A stretch of 5,177 nucleotides of DNA, taken from assembly GCA_030621075.1 (NCBI GenBank), contig JAUXII010000108.1, positions 1 to 5,177 of the forward strand. The letters are read 5' to 3'. Origin of the DNA: Lentimicrobiaceae bacterium. GTDB taxonomy: Bacteria; Bacteroidota; Bacteroidia; Bacteroidales; JAGONC01. Shown piece by piece: positions 1 to 5,177 of this stretch. The position numbers and the translations under genes were made by a program. Positions within the stretch are counted from its first letter, which is position 1. Each line of letters opens with the position of its first letter. The notes beneath the pieces were generated by a model, which saw nothing but the letters and a program-made list of their open reading frames with translations, did not search any database and was not told where the DNA came from.

Positions 1-98
1 CCAATTTAAGTTATTATTTTTATAACTAAAAGGCTTACAAGCAGTTAAAATTTAAAGGAACTTTACCACACAAAACAGGAGTGGCTCTGGGATAGCCT
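1..98. other. Non-coding stretch downstream of the peptidase gene
   Basis: This AT-rich flank follows the stop codon of the S9 peptidase. No convincing gene is visible on either strand. Two weak hairpins can be drawn. One has a 4-bp stem GGCT/AGCC (83-86 with 94-97) just past the stop codon. The other is a 6-bp A/T-rich stem AGTTAT/ATAACT (9-14 with 22-27). Neither has the GC-rich stem plus U-tract expected of an intrinsic terminator, so where the peptidase transcript ends is not shown by the sequence. Confidence 0.6.
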
Positions 99-2246
99 TT
101 ATAGATTGTTCAAAAAGTAGGTTGCCATTTTTGTGTTCAGATGCAGCCTCTCCTTCCCACGAACACCGTGCCCATGGCCGGGGTAAACAAAATAATCAAC
201 CTGTTTGCCGGCTTCAATACAGCTTTTAATAAATTGTAAGCTCTGTTGCCACACTACGGTTGGATCTTCTGTTCCATGAATTATCAGTAATTTTCCTTGC
301 AGGTTTTCAGCTTTGTCCAATAATGAAGAATGTTCATACCCTTCAGGATTTGCCTCCGGAGTATCCATATAACGTTCTCCGTACATCACTTCGTAATATT
401 TCCAGTCAGTGACCGGCCCACCACAAGCACCAACTTTAAAAACATCAGGGTGCAGGAGCATCAGGGAGATGGTCATAAATCCACCGTAACTCCACCCATT
501 GACGCCAATGCGATCAGGATCGACAAAGTTGAGGGTTTTCATGTAATTTATTCCTGCGATTTGATCTTCCACCTCCACAGAACCCATATCCCTGAAGATA
601 GCCTGTTCGAAATCAATACCCCGGTTACCTGTACCCCGATTATCAAGTGTAAAGACGATGAAACCTTGCTGTGCCATGTAGTTCAGGAACAGTCCGCCGC
701 CTCCAAGCCACGAATTTGAAACAAGTTGTGAATGAGGCCCGCCATAGACATAAAGGAAAACAGGATATTTTTTGGTTTGATCAAAATCCGGAGGTTTGAT
801 CATTCTGCAATAAAGATCAGTGCCTTCAGGGTTTTTAATCGTAAAGATGGAAGTTTCCCCCAGGTTGTAGTCTTTTAACGGATCAACATTTTTTAACAGG
901 GTACGCTTCGTTTTACCTTTGGTATCAATCAGCGCATATTCCCTTGTGATATCCTCACTCTGACTGCTGTAAATATCAATGAAATAGCCGGCGTCACTGT
1001 TTAGTATTGCTCTGTGCGTTCCTTTTACGGATGATAACCGGGTTGTTTTCCCGCTTTTCATCTCTAAAGAGTAAATCTGCTTTTCGATGGGGCTCTCCTC
1101 TGTGGAAACATAAAAGATTTTCTTGTCGTTTTGATCCGTTCCCAGGAAAGAAGTAACTGTCCATGCACCTTTTGTTATCTGTTTAATAAGGTTGCCATTA
1201 ATATCATACAGGTATAAATGATTATAGCCATCTCGCTCACTGAACCATAAGAAGTGTTCAGGGTTGCTGTTCAAAAAATATAAATCATGTTCCGGCTCAA
1301 CGTATTCATTATCCTTTTCTTCAAATAGCGTTTGTATAAATTCGCCGGTAGAAGCGTCATATTTATTTAGTTTAAGATGATTTTGATCCCTGTTGAGCAG
1401 GCCAACAAATATATATTTCTCATCCGGGCTCCAGGTCACAGTTGTCAGGTATTGATCAGCAGGTTCGCCGGTTTTAAGGAATATTTTTTCGTTGGTTTTC
1501 GGATTAAAAATGCCAATGGTAACCTCATGACTCGTCATCCCTGCCATTGGGTATTTGGTATTTTTAACTTCAGCTATCCGGGTGTCGATATCCACCAGGG
1601 GATAATCAGTTACCATAGTCTCATCCATACGGTAAAAGGCAAGAAAGTTTCCCTGTGGTGACCAAAAAGTGCCTTTATAAATGCCAAACTCGCTGCGATG
1701 CACACTCTGGCCATTGACAATGCCTGCATCTTCATCATTGGTAACTGCAATTTGTTCGCCGTTTATAGCAACGTAAAGATTATTTTCTATGGTATAGGCT
1801 ATGGCAAAGGTGGTTTTATTGATATCGGTATTTTTGGCTTTTTCAGGGTACTCGTTATTTTTTTTTAATTCTTGATTATTTACCTCAAAAGAGAATAACG
1901 TATCATTATGGGTAAACATAAATTTATCGTTGGTGATCCAGGTTATAGAAGGGAATCTTTTTAATTTGTCAAATTCTTTTAGTGAAAAAACAGAATTCAG
2001 GGCTTGGAGGGTCAATAATGTATCAACATTTTCATTTTTTACATTTCCTGAAACAAGGCTGTTGTTTGCAATCCATGTAAAAGAGTCAGATTCGCCTCTC
2101 CATTGCAATCCGCGTAATGATTGCGGACGAAGATCGGAGTTCATCCAGGTAGCATCTTCCAGGGTAAGCATCTTATTCTGAGCAGAGGTATTGAAAATGA
2201 ATGAAAGGGCGAATAATAACAGGGCTGTTCTGCTGATTAATTTCAT
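99..2246 (-). CDS. Secreted S9 family serine peptidase, prolyl tripeptidyl peptidase / DPP IV type
   Basis: This exopeptidase probably removes short N-terminal peptides ending in proline, in the periplasm or at the cell surface. Residues 1-22 form a signal peptide (K2 and R6, a hydrophobic core, cleavage near TSA|QN). Residues ~40-460 have the character of the DPP IV-type beta-propeller, including FYRMDET at 204-210. Residues ~465-715 are the alpha/beta hydrolase domain. The catalytic triad is visible as S586 in GWSYGGF, D661 in HGTEDP and H693 in GHGHGV. E186 (HRSEF) and E619 (KYYEV) are probable N-terminus anchors. From memory, Porphyromonas gingivalis PtpA has S603/D678/H710 and E636, all exactly 17 higher, which supports a PtpA-like assignment. 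The 715-residue length is normal for the family. The start is fixed by the signal peptide. The leader has no Shine-Dalgarno sequence, as is usual in Bacteroidota. A promoter candidate lies ~40 bases upstream. DPP IV (dipeptidyl) specificity remains possible. Confidence 0.93.
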   Translation of the reverse strand: MKLISRTALLLFALSFIFNTSAQNKMLTLEDATWMNSDLRPQSLRGLQWRGESDSFTWIANNSLVSGNVKNENVDTLLTLQALNSVFSLKEFDKLKRFPSITWITNDKFMFTHNDTLFSFEVNNQELKKNNEYPEKAKNTDINKTTFAIAYTIENNLYVAINGEQIAVTNDEDAGIVNGQSVHRSEFGIYKGTFWSPQGNFLAFYRMDETMVTDYPLVDIDTRIAEVKNTKYPMAGMTSHEVTIGIFNPKTNEKIFLKTGEPADQYLTTVTWSPDEKYIFVGLLNRDQNHLKLNKYDASTGEFIQTLFEEKDNEYVEPEHDLYFLNSNPEHFLWFSERDGYNHLYLYDINGNLIKQITKGAWTVTSFLGTDQNDKKIFYVSTEESPIEKQIYSLEMKSGKTTRLSSVKGTHRAILNSDAGYFIDIYSSQSEDITREYALIDTKGKTKRTLLKNVDPLKDYNLGETSIFTIKNPEGTDLYCRMIKPPDFDQTKKYPVFLYVYGGPHSQLVSNSWLGGGGLFLNYMAQQGFIVFTLDNRGTGNRGIDFEQAIFRDMGSVEVEDQIAGINYMKTLNFVDPDRIGVNGWSYGGFMTISLMLLHPDVFKVGACGGPVTDWKYYEVMYGERYMDTPEANPEGYEHSSLLDKAENLQGKLLIIHGTEDPTVVWQQSLQFIKSCIEAGKQVDYFVYPGHGHGVRGKERLHLNTKMATYFLNNL

Positions 2247-2273
2247 ACGTAAATAATTTTAGAAGATTTGTTT

Positions 2274-2423
2274 TCAGGGAAAGGCAAAAGTAGCAAAAAA
2301 TATTTTCCCAATCAGCGGTTTACCCGAGCCAACCAGACCGGTAATGATCGTTGTTGATTTCAATAGTAATCCTTCAGGAATTACATCATCAACCCAGTTT
2401 ATCCCGGGTTTTTAAGTTTCCAT
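2274..2423 (-). pseudogene. N-terminal remnant of a RAD55/KaiC-like P-loop ATPase
   Basis: An ATG at 2423-2421 opens a frame that hits TAA at codon 4 (2414-2412). It then continues open to a TGA at 2276-2274. Between them it reads PGINWVDDVIPEG, then STTIITG and GLVGSGKPLIG. This resembles the start of RAD55/KaiC-like RecA-superfamily ATPases: a GxxxxD segment, then I/LPxG, a beta strand, and a Walker A loop. Walker A normally ends GKT or GKS; here it ends GKP, which is either decay or a subtype. Shortly after the P-loop the similarity stops, so Walker B and the rest of the ATPase (about 200 residues in the family) are missing. The first codons overlap the end of the glycosylase remnant in another frame, as in tightly packed gene pairs. 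The family call comes from motif reading of about 35 residues, so it is moderate. Confidence 0.55.
2285..2311 (-). promoter_or_regulatory. Putative Bacteroidota-type promoter of the S9 peptidase gene
   Basis: Read on the minus strand, TACTTTTG (2292-2285) matches the Bacteroidota -7 consensus TAnnTTTG. A TTG (2311-2309) lies 16 bases upstream, near the expected place of the -33 element. Transcription would start around 2278-2280, leaving a 5' leader of about 32 bases before the ATG at 2246. The box sits at the edge of the ATPase remnant. The call rests on consensus matching only; the short boxes could occur by chance in AT-rich DNA. Confidence 0.55.
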
Positions 2424-2538
2424 ACAAAAAAGTTTTCAATTTTTTGTATTTCTTTATTGTCTCAGGTTCAAAAGACGGATTGTAAAGAAGTGCTGCCGGA
2501 TGGGACAAAGGGAATATTTTTTTGTCATCTAATTCATT
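2389..2538 (-). pseudogene. C-terminal remnant of a family-4 uracil-DNA glycosylase
   Basis: Directly after the reductase stop codon, and in the same frame, 49 sense codons run to TGA at 2391-2389. They include KKIFPLSHPAALLYNP and end in a lysine-rich helix with KKYKKLKTFLYG. This is the expected C-terminal end of a family-4 uracil-DNA glycosylase, an Fe-S enzyme that removes uracil from DNA. In that family a beta strand leads into the HPAALL motif (motif B, DNA minor-groove side), then a final helix rich in K and L. The front of the enzyme (motif A and the cysteines binding the 4Fe-4S cluster) is absent. No start codon in this frame would give a plausible protein, so it is a truncated fragment and not an active gene. 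The reading frame itself has no internal stop, so the truncation may be recent. Confidence 0.7.
2422..2449. repeat. Perfect 10-bp inverted repeat, possible terminator hairpin
   Basis: ATACAAAAAA (2422-2431) and TTTTTTGTAT (2440-2449) are perfect reverse complements around an 8-base loop. On either strand the transcript would form an A-arm/U-arm hairpin, a weak bidirectional terminator shape. It lies ~90 bases after the reductase stop codon and upstream of the peptidase promoter, a sensible place to end the MFS-reductase transcript. The same bases encode the lysine-rich last helix of the glycosylase remnant, so the symmetry could be a by-product of AAA/TTT-rich codons. The structure is certain; the role is not. 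Confidence 0.4.
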
Positions 2539-4398
2539 TTATAAATTTATTGCTTGTTCATAAGCCCCATGAATAACATCCTGTGCATTTCCCACCTTTT
2601 TCGCATCACCAACAATGTAAATTGGAATATCATTTTTTAATTCCTCCTTTAACGGATTAAAACTCCTCATACCTGTTGAAACCACAATAAGGTCAACATC
2701 GTTGAATTGAATACTTTTTCCATTTTTATTGGCATAAATCGTACTCCCTTCTACTTTTTTAATATAAGTATGATCGCTGAAAACAGTTCCTTTTTCTTTC
2801 ATCATTTTTAAAGAAAGAGTTTTGGCAATTGCTTCCATATCTTCTCCAAAATCAGTTGTTCTTTTAACAATAATTACCTGGTTGTTCAGGGGAATTAACG
2901 CCGTTGCTATATCAACGCCGATAAGACCTCCCCCAATTATCAATACTTTTTTATTTTTTGGTAAATTTTCTTTACGCAAGATCTCCGCCCAATAGGGTTT
3001 ATCTAACCCGGGTATTTTAATGCTTGCAGGTTTAGAGCCGGATGCAATAATTACTCCATCATATTTATTAATTAAATCTGATTTCACGGCTTCTTTATAA
3101 ATAACATTTATATTATTATCTTTTAACTCTTTTACAAAGTATGGAATTAAAGCAGCCATAGATTTTTTATTTGGAGTAAGCGGGGCCAGGTTAAATTGTC
3201 CGCCTAATTCATTACTTTCGTATAGATCAACATGATGGCCTCTTCTCTTCAATGTTAAAACAGCTTCCATTCCTGCCAGTCCACCTCCAACAACAGCATA
3301 ATGTTTTGACTTATCAGCCAAAGTAAAAACCTTAGTTTCTTTTCCAATTTTAGGATTCACAAGACATTGAAGACCTTGCCCTGTTTTTACACCCCCCAGA
3401 CAACCTTCTGCACAGGCGAGGCAGGGACGAATATTTCCTTCTGCTTTTTTTATACATTTTCCGATAAAATCAGGATCGGCAATTAATGCCCTGCCTATGG
3501 CTATGTAATCAGCATTATAATTTTTCCTAATATTTTCTATATCTTCTCTTCTATTAATCTGTCCTACAAATATTATTGGAATATTTACTTCATCTTTAAT
3601 TTGCCTGGCAAGTTCCCATGTTTTACCTTTTGGAACAAACATATGCTGAAAAAACCAGGGGGGAGTTGAGCAAACAGAGCCTGCTGACACATGAATTGCG
3701 TTAATACCATTAGTTTTCAGCAACTGGGAAAACTTAACCATATCCTTAATATGAAAGCCATCGGGGATCATTTCATCCCCGCTGATTCTTGCAATGATAG
3801 GAATATCAACTGCTTCCCTGACTGCTTTGGCGACTTCAACCGGAAACTTGATCCTGTTCTCAAAACTTCCGCCATATTCATCGTCCCTATCGTTGACTGC
3901 CGGGGAAATGAATTGTGCCATTAAATAGCCATGCCCAAATTGAAGTTCGATCATATCAAACCCGGAAGCCACAGCTTTTTTTGCGCTGTCAACAAATAAT
4001 TGTATTACAATATCAATTTTTCTCCTATCCATCTTTTCAGGGATGGCACCACCGTTTTCGCAGGCCTTATCGGTTGATGACCAAAAGAAATTTCCGGGGA
4101 GTTTAGGATTGGCCATTCTTCCGGGATGGTTCAGGTGGGCTATTGATTTGGCCCCATACCGGTGAATGGTCTCGTTGAGGAGCTGCAACCCGGAAATTTT
4201 ATTACTATCATCAATACCAAGTTGAGTGGGCAGTTCCCTCAAACCCGGATCCATATATAGCGGTTCCGGTGTGATGGCACCAATATATTTATTTCTTTCC
4301 CTGTAAAAATTAAGATGTTTTTGATTTACTTTCCCGTCTCCTTCAGTATAACCGAGTTTAATAGGAGGGAAAATGAAATTGCTTTGTAATTGTAACAT
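2539..4398 (-). CDS. NAD(P)H-dependent FMN/4Fe-4S/FAD oxidoreductase, 2,4-dienoyl-CoA / 2-enoate reductase family
   Basis: This cytoplasmic flavoenzyme should pass electrons from NAD(P)H through FAD, a 4Fe-4S cluster and FMN to an activated C=C bond. Residues ~1-320 form the Old-Yellow-Enzyme-like FMN barrel: HLNHPGR 88-94, FGHGYL 154-159 with Y158 at the place of the FadH catalytic Tyr, DEYGGSFENR 173-182, and IGRALIADPDF 301-311. The cluster cysteines are C326, C329, C333 and C345, with the FadH spacing (x2, x3, x11). The FAD fold begins at VVGGGLAG (369-376) and a second dinucleotide fold at IIGGGLIG (487-494). IYIVGDAKKVGNAQDVIH (593-610) is the usual C-terminal flavin-contact segment. 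At 619 residues it is about 50 shorter than E. coli FadH (671), partly because the barrel N-terminus is short (MLQLQSNFIFPPIKLG). The residue aligned with the FadH catalytic His appears to be Ser, so the substrate may not be a dienoyl-CoA. The start is four bases after the MFS stop, with no Shine-Dalgarno sequence; the two are probably co-transcribed. Confidence 0.9.
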   Translation of the reverse strand: MLQLQSNFIFPPIKLGYTEGDGKVNQKHLNFYRERNKYIGAITPEPLYMDPGLRELPTQLGIDDSNKISGLQLLNETIHRYGAKSIAHLNHPGRMANPKLPGNFFWSSTDKACENGGAIPEKMDRRKIDIVIQLFVDSAKKAVASGFDMIELQFGHGYLMAQFISPAVNDRDDEYGGSFENRIKFPVEVAKAVREAVDIPIIARISGDEMIPDGFHIKDMVKFSQLLKTNGINAIHVSAGSVCSTPPWFFQHMFVPKGKTWELARQIKDEVNIPIIFVGQINRREDIENIRKNYNADYIAIGRALIADPDFIGKCIKKAEGNIRPCLACAEGCLGGVKTGQGLQCLVNPKIGKETKVFTLADKSKHYAVVGGGLAGMEAVLTLKRRGHHVDLYESNELGGQFNLAPLTPNKKSMAALIPYFVKELKDNNINVIYKEAVKSDLINKYDGVIIASGSKPASIKIPGLDKPYWAEILRKENLPKNKKVLIIGGGLIGVDIATALIPLNNQVIIVKRTTDFGEDMEAIAKTLSLKMMKEKGTVFSDHTYIKKVEGSTIYANKNGKSIQFNDVDLIVVSTGMRSFNPLKEELKNDIPIYIVGDAKKVGNAQDVIHGAYEQAINL

Positions 4399-4402
4399 AT
4401 TT

Positions 4403-5177
4403 TTATTTTTTACAATTGATTTTATAGATAAAAAACAAAGAGGACAAAATCACGACCATAAACAGGATAAAAAAAGGCTGAAATCCGAATTGCTTAATGA
4501 TCCATCCGCCCAATAATGGAAAAAGGGCCGGTAGTATATTACCGGCACCTGCTATACCTGTGTATAAGGTGCGATTTTCGGTTCCTGAAACTTCTAACAA
4601 TACGCCATTCATCGAAATAGAGTAGGCTGTAAAAATGATACCCCCGATAAAAAAAATGATAATGAATGAAGGCATTTCAGAAGAAAGAAGTATAAACAAC
4701 GGAAGAGCGAAAGCCAGGGCTGCACTTCCATAAAGAAGATAACGGTATTTATACCTTCCAGCAAGGAAGAACAAGATAAAACCGGTTGCCACGCTACCTA
4801 TAATCTTATAAAGCAAGAACAAGCCCGTGTCGGCACTTTGTGTGTGACAAAACTCTTTTGCATATAGAATTACAAAGGGAAGCAGGGCAATACTAATTCC
4901 CATGGTATTGATAAATCCCAAAAAGTATTTCAGCTTTTGATTTTGTTTCAGTTCGGTTTTAATAAGTTGAAAAAAGTGCTCCGGATTTTTAACAGCCATC
5001 CTGGACGGGGTTACTTCTTTAATGTTCCAAAAACCAAGCGATGCAATGAAAAGTGCTCCAAAAGCAATAAAAAACATATATCCGTAATTGGTAGGATATG
5101 CCGATGAGGTTAAGATTTTGTTAGCAAGCAGGGCCGAAAAAAACAATATAATCCCAAGTCGGATCGTAGCCATGTCG
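4403..5177 (-). CDS. MFS transporter, C-terminal part (5' end beyond the window)
   Basis: This is an inner-membrane secondary transporter of the major facilitator superfamily; the substrate is unknown. From the first visible Met (5173) there are 256 residues with about eight hydrophobic helices (near residues 5-20, 31-48, 84-106, 116-137, 146-164, 168-190, 204-226 and 230-249). A charged loop at ~51-82 looks like the central cytoplasmic loop between the two six-helix halves. That corresponds to helices 5-12 of a twelve-helix protein. The frame stays open through the last upstream codon (GAC), so the Met at 5173 is most likely internal and the gene is cut by the window edge. SGTENRTLYTGIAGAG (196-211) is a typical MFS segment before helix 11. 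The protein ends in KINCKK, and the stop codon is four bases from the reductase start, indicating an operon. A link between its substrate and the reductase is inference. Confidence 0.85.
   Translation of the reverse strand, partial: DMATIRLGIILFFSALLANKILTSSAYPTNYGYMFFIAFGALFIASLGFWNIKEVTPSRMAVKNPEHFFQLIKTELKQNQKLKYFLGFINTMGISIALLPFVILYAKEFCHTQSADTGLFLLYKIIGSVATGFILFFLAGRYKYRYLLYGSAALAFALPLFILLSSEMPSFIIIFFIGGIIFTAYSISMNGVLLEVSGTENRTLYTGIAGAGNILPALFPLLGGWIIKQFGFQPFFILFMVVILSSLFFIYKINCKK

Noticed and set aside
330..719. Plus-strand open frame of 129 codons
   Set aside because: It lies antisense inside the peptidase catalytic domain, has no recognisable motif, and the minus-strand frame is clearly the gene.
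1377..2181. Two plus-strand open frames (1377-1661 and 1930-2181)
   Set aside because: Both are antisense to the peptidase propeller domain and show no family features or start context.
2403..2412. CCCGGG followed by TTTTT on the plus strand, resembling a terminator
   Set aside because: The palindrome has no loop to form a hairpin, and no plus-strand gene precedes it. On the minus strand the run is A, not U.
3691..4106. Two overlapping plus-strand open frames
   Set aside because: They are antisense to the FMN-barrel part of the reductase, whose motifs are intact in the minus frame.
2539..4398. Assignment of the reductase as bilirubin reductase (BilR)
   Set aside because: The active-site segment reads HGYL, not the HGDR-type segment I recall for BilR, so a general 2-enoate/dienoyl-CoA reductase call is safer.
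4403..5173. MFS protein as a complete 256-residue gene starting at 5173
   Set aside because: Only about eight helices are present, the frame is open to the window edge, and the central loop sits near residue 65, so the front of the protein lies outside the window.

Overview
The window looks like a chromosomal piece of a Bacteroidota genome. The DNA is AT-rich. The start codons have A/T-rich leaders with no Shine-Dalgarno sequence. A TAnnTTTG-type promoter box (TACTTTTG) with an upstream TTG precedes the peptidase gene, and the peptidase itself is of the prolyl-peptidase type common in that phylum. The Fe-S flavoenzyme suggests an anaerobic or facultative lifestyle. Organism and lifestyle are inferences.

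All recognisable genes lie on the minus strand. In transcription order, from the right edge to the left, they are as follows. (1) The C-terminal two thirds of an MFS transporter, cut by the right edge of the window. (2) Four bases further on, a 619-residue FMN/4Fe-4S/FAD oxidoreductase of the 2,4-dienoyl-CoA reductase / 2-enoate reductase family. Genes 1 and 2 almost certainly share one transcript, so the transporter may move a substrate or product of the reductase. (3) A 292-base gap. (4) A secreted S9 serine peptidase of 715 residues, close in catalytic layout to prolyl tripeptidyl peptidase / dipeptidyl peptidase IV, probably on its own promoter. The last ~98 bases hold nothing convincing.

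The most unusual part is the gap at 2247-2538. It is not ordinary spacer. Read on the minus strand, it holds two overlapping gene fragments. The first is the C-terminal end of a family-4 uracil-DNA glycosylase (motif HPAALLYNP), starting directly after the reductase stop codon. The second is the N-terminal end of a RAD55/KaiC-like P-loop ATPase, with an IPEG segment and a GSGKP P-loop. The glycosylase lacks its front and the ATPase lacks nearly all of its body and has a stop at codon 4. This looks like the scar of a deletion or rearrangement that removed most of a DNA-repair-type gene pair. The promoter of the peptidase lies at the left border of the scar, and a perfect 10-bp A/T inverted repeat lies inside it. 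I see no CRISPR array, tRNA, rRNA or insertion sequence.
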